Shown: one piece after another, positions 42,793 through 51,020 of the stretch
How positions within the stretch are numbered: position 1 is the stretch's first letter
Layout of the letters: each line of letters starts with the position of its first letter
Assembly: GCA_016745215.1 (NCBI GenBank)
Contig: CP050890.1
Span: 1,922,001-1,986,000, forward strand
Origin: Thiohalocapsa sp. PB-PSB1
GTDB taxonomy: Bacteria; Pseudomonadota; Gammaproteobacteria; Chromatiales; Chromatiaceae
Direction of reading: 5' to 3'
Length of the DNA: 64,000 nt
Notes under the pieces: generated by a model
Told to the model about the DNA's origin: nothing
What the model saw: only the letters and a program-made list of their open reading frames with translations
Database searches by the model: none
Translations under genes and position numbers: made by a program

Positions 42793-44736
42793 ATGCCTGG
42801 ATCGATCATGCCTACCCTTCGTTTCCGAGCCCTGTTCGTCGCTTTGCTGTGTCTTCTGACGGCTTCTCTCTGTACGGCGGAGAATCGCGAGCTTGCAGCT
42901 CGCATCGGTCGTTTACAGCAGCAGGGCGAGCTCGACATTCAGGGTGCCAGGATCATCAACAGCGGCTTGATCGGCGATTATTACGCTCAACGCGGATACG
43001 ACCTGGCATTCGACGACAACCGCATCCGCGATGTCCTCGACGGCATCGAAGGCATGCACATGCATGGCCTGAATCCTGACGATTATCATCGCCAAGCCTT
43101 GTTGGCAATGAGCGCCCGCTCGCTATCCCCCGCATTGCGGGCCGATTTCGAACTCTTGCTGATGGATGCCTTTTTGCGTATAGCGGCACACCGTACCCAT
43201 GGCAAGGTCAATCCCGCAACCCTCGACTCGAACTGGAACCTCGAACAGCCGCTGTTGACCACCGATCCCCTGGCAGAACTCGAGCGCGCCATGCAGTCAG
43301 CATCGCCCATGGAACATCTGGATCGGTTGCTCGACGACGCCGATTTTTACCACAAGCTCAAACGCGCGCTGGCCTGGTATCGAGACCTGGCTGCCAAGGG
43401 TGGTTGGCGGGAGATCCCATCCGGACCCTCACTCAAACCCGGCATGCCAGATCCACGGCTTGCAGCCGTGCGTGCGCGCCTGCAAGTAACCGGCGAGCTG
43501 GCCGCCGAGGCTGTCGATAGCGCAGGGTTCGACGAGGCTCTCGAGGGTGCGGTGATGACCTTTCAACGGCGTCATGGGTTGGACGCGGACGGCATTATCG
43601 GCCCGGCGACGCTGGCCGCGATGAATCTGCCGGTGGCATGGCGCATCGACCAAATCCGCGTCAACCTGGAGCGTGCCCGTTGGGTGCAGCGCGAGCTGCC
43701 AAGCGACTTTGTGTTGGTCAATATTGCCGGTTTTCGGATCTATCTGGTGCGCGGCGGTGAGCTGGTCTGGTCCTCGCGGGTACAGGTGGGCAAGACCTAT
43801 CGCAAGACGCCGGTGTTTCGCGACGCCATCCGCTACCTGGTGTTCAATCCCACCTGGACGGTCCCCCCCGGCATTCTCAACGAAGACATCCTGCCGCAAG
43901 CCCGTAAAGATCCGGACAGCATTCGGCGCAAGGGTTTACGCGTGCTCGATGGCCAGGGACAGGAGATCGATCCGCGCTCCGTGGATTGGTCCATCGAGCC
44001 CTTTCCCTATCTGGTGCGACAGGATCCCGGCCCGAACAATGCCCTAGGACGGGTCAAGCTGATGTTTCCGAACGAGCACCTGGTCTACCTGCACGATACC
44101 CCCAGCAAGGAATTATTCGATCGATCCCGGCGCACCACCAGCTCGGGGTGTATTCGCGTGGAGAATCCGTTCGATCTCGCCGAGCGGGTGCTCGCCAACA
44201 CCCCGGGTTGGGATCGCGCGCGCATCGACCAGGTCGTTGCCTCCGAGCGCACCACGCGCGTCGATCTGGCGCAGCCGCTGCCGGTACTGATTCTGTACTG
44301 GACCGCCGAGGTCGCGGATCAGGACAGGGTGGCGTTCAGAGAGGATATCTATGCGCGCGACAAGCCGGTGTTGCGTGCCCTAGACCAAGAGCCGAAGCAC
44401 AGGCTGCCACAGCGACTGGCGCCCGTGAATTCGGTCGGCTCGGAGCAGACCGCTGAGCCCGAGGGCACGGCCTCGGCGGCCAGGGACAGGCCCAGCGAAG
44501 GGCCTGGAGCATGGATGATCCAGGTCGCGAGTCTGACCAATGGGGAAGGAGCACAACGCCTGGTCAACGAGCTGAAAACCAACGGCTTCAGCGCGTCCGT
44601 TAGCAAAGTACAGTTGGATGGCAAGACTTATTATCGTGTGCGGCTGGGGCCGGTGACCAGCCATGACAAGGCGCAGGCAATGGCCGCGGATCTGAAGGCG
44701 AAGGCCGGCTATCAAGGGCAGGTACTAAAGCAATGA
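42793..44736 (+). CDS. L,D-transpeptidase of the YcbB/LdtD type with C-terminal SPOR domain, paralogue 2
   Basis: 647 residues from the ATG at 42793 (an alternative ATG is at 42808). A signal segment (FRALFVALLCLLTASLCTA) is followed by the LdtD-type scaffold and a peptidoglycan-binding motif at about 246-278 (FQRRHGLDADGIIGPATLAA). The YkuD domain has 'VYLHDTPSKELF' at about 430 and the active-site Cys in SSGCIRVENP at about 451, where the usual SHGC His is replaced by Ser. Residues from about 573 form a SPOR domain ('AWMIQVASLTNGEGAQRLVN', 'YYRVRLGPVTSHDKAQAMAA'), which binds denuded glycan at the division site. The first paralogue (11357) has no SPOR. A septal role is inferred. Confidence 0.92.
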   Translation: MPGSIMPTLRFRALFVALLCLLTASLCTAENRELAARIGRLQQQGELDIQGARIINSGLIGDYYAQRGYDLAFDDNRIRDVLDGIEGMHMHGLNPDDYHRQALLAMSARSLSPALRADFELLLMDAFLRIAAHRTHGKVNPATLDSNWNLEQPLLTTDPLAELERAMQSASPMEHLDRLLDDADFYHKLKRALAWYRDLAAKGGWREIPSGPSLKPGMPDPRLAAVRARLQVTGELAAEAVDSAGFDEALEGAVMTFQRRHGLDADGIIGPATLAAMNLPVAWRIDQIRVNLERARWVQRELPSDFVLVNIAGFRIYLVRGGELVWSSRVQVGKTYRKTPVFRDAIRYLVFNPTWTVPPGILNEDILPQARKDPDSIRRKGLRVLDGQGQEIDPRSVDWSIEPFPYLVRQDPGPNNALGRVKLMFPNEHLVYLHDTPSKELFDRSRRTTSSGCIRVENPFDLAERVLANTPGWDRARIDQVVASERTTRVDLAQPLPVLILYWTAEVADQDRVAFREDIYARDKPVLRALDQEPKHRLPQRLAPVNSVGSEQTAEPEGTASAARDRPSEGPGAWMIQVASLTNGEGAQRLVNELKTNGFSASVSKVQLDGKTYYRVRLGPVTSHDKAQAMAADLKAKAGYQGQVLKQ

Positions 44737-44822
44737 GCCTGGAAACTCGGCTTTTCGTGAATCCATATCCGGCCAAATAGGCTAATTTGGCTTGGCAAAG
44801 CGCACCGGAGAGAAAACACAAG

Positions 44823-45653
44823 ATGACCAGCATGCAATACGCCAAATGGGATGCCCGATTCGACACAGTGCTTCGCAGGCTGGCCTCTACATTTGCGGTT
44901 CTGGTCTGGAGCAGCGCGATCTGCTTTAGCTTATATATTGTTTTACTCTATATCCTCGCCTATTTCACCGGCGATATGACGCGCTGGAATCACGGCGCAT
45001 CGGAATTCTATGTGGAGGGAATGCCCATTGCAACCGGCGGCATCGGCGTTCATTTTCTCGCCGGCGCGGTGATCCTGTTGCTGGGAAGCATCCAGCTGAT
45101 CGAAGCAGTTCGCAATCGATGGATTGGCTTACATCGTCTGGTTGGTCGAATCTACCTGATCGCCTCCCTGCTGACAGCCATTGGGGGAATCCTGTTTATC
45201 CTGCTCCATGGAACGATCGGCGGTCCCGTGATGAATATCGGTTTCTTTCTCTACGGTGTCCTGATGGCAGCCGCCGCCGTTGCAACCTACCGTCACGCCA
45301 GGGCAAAGCGCATCGCGGTGCATCGGGCCTGGGCCTTACGTCTATACCTATTGGCCATAGGTTCATGGCTGTACCGCATGGAATACGGCTTCTGGTTCCT
45401 GTTTACCGGAGGTTTGGGCAGCACGCCCGACTTGACTGGCCCGTTTGATCAAGTGATGTCCTTCTTTTTCTATTTGCCCAACCTAATCATCCTGGAATTC
45501 GTTCTGCGCTCGAGCTACAGGGCGAATTCGATCGGGACCAAAGCAATGGCGTCATTGGCGCTCCTCATGGCCACCTTATTGCTGTTGCTGATGACTCTGA
45601 TCTTTGTTGTCGAAGTTTGGGGTCCAGCGATCTGGGAGAGGGATACCCATTGA
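44823..45653 (+). CDS. DUF2306-type membrane protein
   Basis: The ATG at 44823 (MTSMQYAKWDARFDTVLRRL) follows AGAGAAAACACAAG. The 276-residue protein has about seven membrane helices: 'STFAVLVWSSAICFSLYIVL', 'GGIGVHFLAGAVILLLGSIQ', 'IYLIASLLTAIGGILFILLH', 'FFLYGVLMAAAAVATY', 'AWALRLYLLAIGSWLYRMEY' and 'LALLMATLLLLLMTLIFVV'. The conserved His pattern 'LHRLVGRIYLI' and 'VHRAWALRLY' is what DUF2306 proteins show, suggesting cofactor or haem contact. Function unknown. It follows the transpeptidase gene by about 85 bases. Confidence 0.8.
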   Translation: MTSMQYAKWDARFDTVLRRLASTFAVLVWSSAICFSLYIVLLYILAYFTGDMTRWNHGASEFYVEGMPIATGGIGVHFLAGAVILLLGSIQLIEAVRNRWIGLHRLVGRIYLIASLLTAIGGILFILLHGTIGGPVMNIGFFLYGVLMAAAAVATYRHARAKRIAVHRAWALRLYLLAIGSWLYRMEYGFWFLFTGGLGSTPDLTGPFDQVMSFFFYLPNLIILEFVLRSSYRANSIGTKAMASLALLMATLLLLLMTLIFVVEVWGPAIWERDTH

Positions 45654-45913
45654 CCCACGTCTGAACACTGGCTGACGCCGCTGAGATTCGACACGGGGTA
45701 GCTGTAACGATATGGCCAATCTATCTGCAATAAAATCAACAGGTCAGCGGGGTGCATGACAATCCACTCGAGCATGCTGATGTCCAACGCGCCATCGATT
45801 GGAGATTTTCATCCTTTCACCGGGATCTTCAGCATGGGTGACGGCCGAATGGGGCTGCGTGGATGAGGTCGCAAGAGACTTTGGGGAACGGCTGTGACGT
45901 TGGGATTCGTTCC

Positions 45914-46318
45914 TCATCCCAATCTACGGGCTGTCAGCCCGGCCTGGGTGCGCTCGCGGATGAGGTCGCGCTCGAACTCCGCCAGGGAGGCGAACAGGTT
46001 GAAGGCCAGCCTGCCCTGCGGTGTGGTGGTGTCGATGGGGTCGTTGAGGCTGCGCAGACCGACGCCGCGCTCCATCAGCGTGCCGGCCAACTCGACCAGG
46101 TGGCGCAGCGAGCGCCCGAGGCGGTCGAGCTTCCAGATCACCAGCACATCGCCGGGGCGCAGGTCAGCCAGCAGGGCGTCGAGCACCGGTCGCTCGGCCT
46201 TGGCCCCGCTGACCACTTCTTGGAGCACCTTCTCGCAGCCGGCCTTGTGCAGGGCATCGACCTGGAGGTCGAAGCTCTGCTCCCGGGTGCTGACGCGAGC
46301 GTAGCCGATCTGCATCAC
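45914..46318 (-). CDS. Truncated serine recombinase (resolvase/invertase type)
   Basis: 134 residues, MMQIGYARVSTREQSFDLQV onward, with the catalytic Ser in 'ARVSTREQ' at about residue 10 and the active-site arginines in 'VIWKLDRLGRSLRHLVEL'. The E-helix start 'GRLAFNLFASLAEFERDLIR' is present. Intact resolvases of this group have about 180-200 residues ending in a helix-turn-helix. Here the frame stops after 'TQAGLTARRLG', so the DNA-binding domain is lost and the protein is probably inactive. It marks the left edge of an accessory island and is divergent from the gene at 46610. Confidence 0.88.
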   Translation of the reverse strand: MMQIGYARVSTREQSFDLQVDALHKAGCEKVLQEVVSGAKAERPVLDALLADLRPGDVLVIWKLDRLGRSLRHLVELAGTLMERGVGLRSLNDPIDTTTPQGRLAFNLFASLAEFERDLIRERTQAGLTARRLG

Positions 46319-46539
46319 CTCTCCGACGGTCGTTTGGTTCGACGTACTCGCCGGAGTTTAGGAAATCCGAACCTTGATTGCTAGAACCGGTTTTTCGGAC
46401 TGTGCGACGGGCTTGCAGGTCGATGGTGAGGGTCTTGCCGATCGGTCCGGAAAAACGGTCGTTTTTTCGGACTACAGGAGGGTCTGCGGGTATCAGCAGA
46501 GGCGTCTCCTCTCCGGACATCGAAACTATTATTTGGCAC

Positions 46540-46589
46540 TGCTCTTGGCAAATAGTGCGATAGTTACTATAGTACGACCCACAAGAGCA
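46540..46589 (+). promoter_or_regulatory. Promoter framed by an 8-bp inverted repeat
   Basis: TTGGCA (46545-46550) and TATAGT (46568-46573) are spaced by 17 bases, a near-consensus sigma-70 promoter. TGCTCTTG (46540-46547) and CAAGAGCA (46582-46589) form a perfect inverted repeat around it, overlapping the -35 box on one side and lying just past the start site on the other. This is the layout of an autorepressed operon such as a toxin-antitoxin module. Confidence 0.55.
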
Positions 46590-46609
46590 GCACGCAGAGG
46601 CGCTTCACC

Positions 46610-47122
46610 ATGAACGAGAAACCAACCGACTACATCTACGTCCCGGTCCGAGCAGAACTAGTCCAGGAGATTTACCGGCGTCGAGATATCCGGGGTTCCG
46701 AGGTCATCAGCATCGCGAACTACGTCAACGATGCGCTTGAGATCCATCTGGAAGGCACGGCGGGGCATGCTGACGCCTGGGACAACGACGAGTACATCGA
46801 AACCTACTGGGAGGATCGCGAGTGGGAAGAGGAGCAGAAGAAATACGGCGACCGGGACAAAGGCTACATGTGGAAGAACCTGTTCCTGCCCAACCGAACG
46901 AAGCTGCGGATGACATATAAGGCTGCTGTCCACGAAGCGGAAATCCGGCACCAGCAGATTGTCTTCGACGAGCAAACCGAGTTCGAGGGCAAGCCGTTTT
47001 CTCCGTCGTCTCTCGTAAGCAAGATCGCCGAGGGCACCAACCGCAACGCCTGGCGCGACATCTATATCCAGAGACCGGGGGATCGCGACTGGGTTCTCGC
47101 GGACGTCGCGCGCAATGCCTAA
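46610..47122 (+). CDS. Hypothetical protein, possible antitoxin-side gene of a DUF4258 module
   Basis: 170 residues, MNEKPTDYIYVPVRAELVQE onward. It is highly charged ('DNDEYIETYWEDREWEEEQK') with no membrane segment. The N-terminus 'YVPVRAELVQEIYRRRDIRG' might be a ribbon-helix-helix-like or DNA-contacting segment. The gene follows a strong promoter framed by an inverted repeat and its stop overlaps an ATG of the next frame (ATGCCTAA). Together with the downstream DUF4258-type gene this looks like a two-gene toxin-antitoxin-like operon, but I recognise no antitoxin family here. Function unknown. Confidence 0.6.
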   Translation: MNEKPTDYIYVPVRAELVQEIYRRRDIRGSEVISIANYVNDALEIHLEGTAGHADAWDNDEYIETYWEDREWEEEQKKYGDRDKGYMWKNLFLPNRTKLRMTYKAAVHEAEIRHQQIVFDEQTEFEGKPFSPSSLVSKIAEGTNRNAWRDIYIQRPGDRDWVLADVARNA

Positions 47123-47165
47123 GCCAACGCGTCGACCGATTGCGAATTGGCGGGAGCAACGACAG

Positions 47166-47489
47166 ATGAATTCCACTCTCACAAACCACGCGCGCACCAG
47201 GATGACGCAACGAGGCATCCGCGAACGCGACACAGACCTGATCCTACGGATCGGAACAGCGATCGACGCCGAGAGCGTTTACGTCCTCGACAAAGACGTG
47301 GACCGCGAAGTCAGATTGCTCAAGCAGCAGATCGACGCCGTGGAACGCCTGCGCGGCATCCGCGCCGTGCTCGCAGAGAACACCGTGCTGACGGTCTACC
47401 GAGCATCTCCGAGGACGGAGCGGCGCCTCCTACGGAACAGCAGGCGAAGGCGCCGCCCATGCGACCTACCTGCGCGAACTGCCCAGTAA
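47166..47489 (+). CDS. DUF4258-type (RelE/BrnT-like) small protein
   Basis: The ATG at 47166 with GGGAG upstream gives 107 residues beginning MNSTLTNHARTRMTQRGIRE; an upstream in-frame ATG at 47115 overlaps the previous stop. The pattern 'HARxRMxQRGIRExDxDLIL' followed by 'GTAIDAESVYVLDKDVDREV' and 'LAENTVLTVYR' matches the DUF4258 family, which has a compact RelE/BrnT-like ribonuclease-type fold. The C-terminus is Arg-rich ('RRLLRNSRRRRRPCDL') and differs from the usual short end. It probably forms a module with the preceding gene. Confidence 0.65.
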   Translation: MNSTLTNHARTRMTQRGIRERDTDLILRIGTAIDAESVYVLDKDVDREVRLLKQQIDAVERLRGIRAVLAENTVLTVYRASPRTERRLLRNSRRRRRPCDLPARTAQ

Positions 47490-47510
47490 TCCCCCACGGA
47501 GACCGAAACC

Positions 47511-48032
47511 ATGTACGCAACCCAGCAGCAAGAGAATCCGGACTACATCCTCGGAACCATCAATGCCCTTCGAGCACAGGTACAGCAGATCAATACCACG
47601 ATCGCTACCCTCGAGGAGTCCATCCAGGCGAAACCTGATGTCGACCGTACACCGAAAATGGACGCAGCGGTGCCTTCGCAAGGCTACGAACTGCTCGGGC
47701 AAGCCTTTCCTGCAAAGGACCTCACTGAAGCCTTCGTCAGCATCTTCAAGAACTTTGCAGAGCTGGAACCTACCTTTCCGGCTCGTTTCAAAAAGGCGCT
47801 CACGGCCGACTTGGCGAAGGCCAGAAAGCCCAGCAAGCGCGGATACATCGCCGCAACTCCGCAAGACTTGTATCCGGGAAATCCGAGGCTCTGGAAGTTC
47901 GCACACGAGATCGCGCCAGGCTGGATGCTCGGGACCAATGAAAGCAGCGAGAAGAAGCTCAGGTTCATCAGGCTGGCCTGCAAAGTCATCGGTCTGCGCT
48001 GGGGTAAGGAGCTGAAGGTATCCTTCCGTTGA
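47511..48032 (+). CDS. Hypothetical protein, 173 aa, with a truncated paralogue nearby
   Basis: Starts MYATQQQENPDYILGTINAL with GGAGACCG upstream. The N-terminal 50 residues are a coiled-coil-like helix ('INALRAQVQQINTTIATLEE'). The C-terminal part, 'RLWKFAHEIAPGWMLGTNES' and 'KLRFIRLACKVIGLRWGKEL', is closely echoed by a fragment at 49383-49517. That shows that a second copy once followed the RES gene. No known domain recognised. It starts 21 bases after the DUF4258-type gene and is probably part of the same operon. Confidence 0.6.
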   Translation: MYATQQQENPDYILGTINALRAQVQQINTTIATLEESIQAKPDVDRTPKMDAAVPSQGYELLGQAFPAKDLTEAFVSIFKNFAELEPTFPARFKKALTADLAKARKPSKRGYIAATPQDLYPGNPRLWKFAHEIAPGWMLGTNESSEKKLRFIRLACKVIGLRWGKELKVSFR

Positions 48033-48180
48033 AACGAGCTTGGCGGTGAGGGTGATGCAGCGCTGCCTATTCTGTGTCAGCTATGGGAGAGAACGGTCGT
48101 TTGCTCGCTAACTTAACCGTTAAAGGCTTGCGCTTCCTTGAAAAAAGCGCTTCAGATCGACAGAAAGGAGTAAGAACACC

Positions 48181-49302
48181 ATGGATTACCCGTCGCCAGA
48201 ATACTGCTGCCCCAACTGTTTCGCCCATCCCACGCTACTGTCAATAATAGAGGACGAATCACGCGACGAAGGGCGGTGCGACTTCTGCAGTTCAGAGGCG
48301 GTTCCATTAATACACGTGTCCGCCCTCTGCAAAGCATTCCACAACGCAGTTCGAATATACCATCCTGCTGATAGTGGTAGCACCGTCGCTCCATGGGAAG
48401 ACGCGTGGGATAAGGGCGAACCCCTGTATCAGGCGCTTGATGGAGGCTGTCACGTTTTCAGCGACCTTCTCTCAGGCACCGAGGAGGCAGCAAGGCTTCT
48501 GCAAGCAATTCTGGAATCCGGTTGGGATGATGACAGCGGCGAACCTCTCCCCGACGCGTGTGAGTTGGTCGTGGCACGTCGGTCATGGGTGCATCAAACA
48601 CCGGCGGAAAGCTGGAGAGATTTCAGCTATGCCATTCTTCACGACGAATCACTCGATCACTACATTCCAGAGAGTGTCGATGAAGACATCCATATCCTGA
48701 AGCGAAAGCTCTCACAGGATACGCTGTTCCGGGCTCAACGAGGCTTTGCTACGGATCAGTTCGGTCGGAAGGTGCCGTATACGGGGAAGAGGATAGGAGC
48801 ACCGCCGCCCGAGAAAGCCAAGCCCGGCCGAGCCAACAAACAATGTGAAGTTGTGTTCTATGCGGCAGAGCAACGCGAAACTGCGGTGGCCGAGGTGCGG
48901 CCAGCTCGCGGACTGCTGGTTTCGGTGGGCGAGTTCGAGATCAATCAGCCTACCAACATTCTCGATTTGCTGCACAAACCAGCACGGGTCGATCCGTTCG
49001 TAGACGAGGGGTTTGAGTATTGGATTGATTTTTGGAGCTTGATGCAGGAGTTCGCACAGTCCCTGTCTAAGCCATTGGAACGCGATGATCGGCCGGAGAT
49101 CGACTACCGCCCTACACAATGGTTGACCAAATGGTTTAGAAATCGGGGTTTCGACGGAATCCGTTACCCTAGCGCGTTGCACGAGAATGGTGTCAACATT
49201 GTGTTGTTCGATCCGCGGCAAGTGACATTTAGAGAATCATCTCTCGTAAAGGTGGATGATGTTGAATGGTCGTTTTCGCCGTATCGCGAGGAGGAAGAGT
49301 GA
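48181..49302 (+). CDS. HEPN/RES N-terminal plus RES-domain toxin-like protein
   Basis: 373 residues; the ATG at 48181 follows GAAAGGAG. The first 40 residues carry a zinc-ribbon-like pair (CCPNCF and CDFCS). Residues about 45-170 are helical and match the 'HEPN/RES N-terminal' arrangement. From about residue 180 the RES domain reads 'LFRAQRG', 'GAPPPEKAKPGRANKQCEVV' and 'FYAAEQRETAVAEVRPARGL', then 'YRPTQWLTKWFRNRGFDGIR' and 'YPSALHENGVNIVLFD'. RES enzymes degrade NAD+ and act as toxins or phage-defence effectors; the Arg and Glu expected in the pocket are present ('FRAQ', 'AEVRP'). No adjacent Xre-type antitoxin is seen, so control may be built into the N-terminal domain. Confidence 0.85.
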   Translation: MDYPSPEYCCPNCFAHPTLLSIIEDESRDEGRCDFCSSEAVPLIHVSALCKAFHNAVRIYHPADSGSTVAPWEDAWDKGEPLYQALDGGCHVFSDLLSGTEEAARLLQAILESGWDDDSGEPLPDACELVVARRSWVHQTPAESWRDFSYAILHDESLDHYIPESVDEDIHILKRKLSQDTLFRAQRGFATDQFGRKVPYTGKRIGAPPPEKAKPGRANKQCEVVFYAAEQRETAVAEVRPARGLLVSVGEFEINQPTNILDLLHKPARVDPFVDEGFEYWIDFWSLMQEFAQSLSKPLERDDRPEIDYRPTQWLTKWFRNRGFDGIRYPSALHENGVNIVLFDPRQVTFRESSLVKVDDVEWSFSPYREEEE

Positions 49303-49382
49303 GTTGCGCATCACTAGCGCCATTGCTCCGCGGCAAGCAGATTGGAGCGGAGACCGTCTATCCAGGGTAACCAGGGCCTTGG

Positions 49383-49517
49383 AAGTCTACCGAGGTCTTC
49401 GCACCTGATTGGTATGTCGGCTCCAACGAGAGCAACGACAAGACGCTGGACCTTCTACGGCTCGCCTGCCAAATCCTCGGCGTTCGCTTCTGGAAGGATT
49501 TGAAGGTTCAGATGTAG
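49383..49517 (+). pseudogene. 3' fragment of a paralogue of the 173-aa protein gene
   Basis: The frame ending in TAG at 49515-49517 reads 'FAPDWYVGSNESNDKTLDLL' then 'RLACQILGVRFWKDLKVQM'. It aligns residue by residue with the C-terminus of the gene at 47511-48032 ('APGWMLGTNESSEKKLRFIR', 'LACKVIGLRWGKELKVSF'). Only about 43 codons remain and there is no start. The HEPN/RES gene is therefore flanked by an intact copy and a fragment of the same family. Confidence 0.8.
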
Positions 49518-49574
49518 TTGGCCGAACAGCACAGCGGAGAATGTGGGTTTGGAGGTCCGGATATTATCAGAGTC

Positions 49575-49937
49575 AAATCAAAATGGGTGTCCTTTTATTT
49601 TTTGGACACCCACTTTACTTATCCCTGTTACTACCCCAAAGCACCTGATCGCGACCGGCTTCACATCAACAAATCAAAGTGGGTGTCCTTTTATTTGTTT
49701 TTCCTTTTATTTGTTTTTTATTTGTTTTATTTGGGGTGGGGGGGGGAAAATGGGTGTCCTTTTGAGGGGTCCTTGGGTGTCCTTTTGGGGGGCTTTTTTG
49801 GGGGGGTGAAAAGGGGAAAAAATGGGTGTCCTTTTGGGGGGCTTTTGGGGGGGGGGCCTTTTGGGGGGTGTCCGGTGTCCTTTTGGGGGGTGTCCTTTTG
49901 GGGTCCTTTTGGGGTCCTGGGATCCCTTTTGGGGTCT
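49575..49937. repeat. Extreme G/T-rich low-complexity tract with repeated TGGGTGTCC motif
   Basis: It begins with a hairpin, AAATGGGTGTCC and GGACACCCACTTT around a T-rich loop (about 49581-49615). The plus strand then becomes almost only G and T with blocks of TCC. GGGTGTCCTTTT recurs about six times, G runs reach nine or more, and TTTTATTTG repeats three times (49690-49730). It contains no credible gene; frames crossing it are low-complexity artefacts. It could form G-quadruplexes. Confidence 0.9.
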
Positions 49938-50073
49938 TTCGGCGCTCGACCGGCGCCGAGCGGCTGGAGCCAGGGCCGAGGCCGGGCAGACCAGGTTGGG
50001 CTGCGTTCTTTGGCTGCTGCTGCTTGGGCCGCTGCTGTATCTGGTGCTGCGCCGGGGCATGCCCGACCACTGA
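49938..50073 (+). pseudogene. Duplicated 3' end of the membrane protein gene at 52758
   Basis: From GCGCTCGACCGGCGCCGAGC to the stop in CCCGACCACTGA, this 135-bp segment is almost identical to 53273-53405, the last 45 codons of the membrane protein gene (product 'GPLLYLVLRRGMPDH' versus 'GPLLYLVLRQSMPDH'). The 5' part is absent; the copy starts abruptly at the end of the G/T-rich tract. Confidence 0.85.
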
Positions 50074-50110
50074 TTAGTTCAAGCGTTGGGATGACTTGTA
50101 CAGGGTGGGC

Positions 50111-50815
50111 TCAACCATCCTGATCCGCAAAGCTCATGTGCAGCACCATGGATCCGGTCGGGTCGTCTTTTTCATAGGTCGCGTAGACCTCATCCAGGAG
50201 CATATCCCCACCGAACTTTAACGGAAGGTTGCGCAGGAAATCCTGGCGTTGCTCGGGGTCTAGCGCGTCGACCTCGGCCCGACAAATGGACGAACGGCAG
50301 CTTAACGCCATGACGGAGGACCGAGGCAGGTTGCTTTGCTCGACCGCACGCATGATTGCGTCGGATGCTGCTGCAGACCAAGCGGTTTCCACCGCTTGCT
50401 CCTCGAAACGAATTTCGATATTCATCTCCTGCTGAGGGTCAAGGCCAAGCGCGCCGTCGGGCGCCTCGAACTCGGTAAGGTATGGATCGTCCTGGATCCG
50501 AGGCAGCGCCGTGAATTCGGCGACCGGTTCCGTGACCGAGCGCTGTTCGAGCCGATGTTCCAGCGATGCAACCTGTCGCTGCAGCCGTGAAACCCTGTCT
50601 GCCAGGGTCGTCAGATTCGACGTAAGCTCATTCTGATAGTCGACGTCCACCGGACCCTGCGCGGCAGCCCGTGCGGTGACCACCTCCGATGCGCCCTGGG
50701 CTCGGGATGCCGCTGGCGGCATTTGCCCGTCGCCTCCCATCAGCAAGATGGCCGCAAGACCAGCAGTCGATGCCAATGCGGTTATTGTGACTGTGATTGT
50801 AATTCGCTTGTCCAT
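50111..50815 (-). CDS. Hypothetical membrane-anchored protein with coiled coil
   Basis: The start at 50815 (MDKRITITVTITALASTAGL) gives 234 residues. One N-terminal anchor or signal segment covers about residues 5-28. A linker leads to a short coiled coil ('LADRVSRLQRQVASLEHRLE', about 65-90) and a soluble C-terminal domain with two closely spaced cysteines ('LSCRSSICRAEVDALD'), likely a disulfide in the periplasm. The end is 'GSMVLHMSFADQDG'. This layout (anchor, coiled coil, Cys-pair domain) recurs in uncharacterised gammaproteobacterial periplasmic proteins, but I cannot assign a function. Confidence 0.7.
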   Translation of the reverse strand: MDKRITITVTITALASTAGLAAILLMGGDGQMPPAASRAQGASEVVTARAAAQGPVDVDYQNELTSNLTTLADRVSRLQRQVASLEHRLEQRSVTEPVAEFTALPRIQDDPYLTEFEAPDGALGLDPQQEMNIEIRFEEQAVETAWSAAASDAIMRAVEQSNLPRSSVMALSCRSSICRAEVDALDPEQRQDFLRNLPLKFGGDMLLDEVYATYEKDDPTGSMVLHMSFADQDG

Positions 50816-51020
50816 TTCTTCGTCTCGGTCTTTACCATTATTTGGGTACAATGCCTGATCAATCGGAGAGCAACGATCTGTCGATCCGATCGACCGCGCT
50901 TGCCGCGCTTGCCGCGCATGTCATATCGATGCGTAGCAATGGTCGAGCCCCGGAGAAAGCGAAAGGCAGGCGGGACAACCACGCCTGCCACTCGCTTGGC
51001 TCACGTCAAGCCGCTTGATC

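Noticed and set aside
45654..45913. Possible second attC-like site (GTCCAACGC at about 45782)
   Set aside because: Only a single core-like word with no complementary arm.
49518..50123. Several plus and minus frames across the G/T-rich tract
   Set aside because: They consist of low-complexity Gly/Leu/Phe or Pro/Lys strings created by the repeats, with no start signals.
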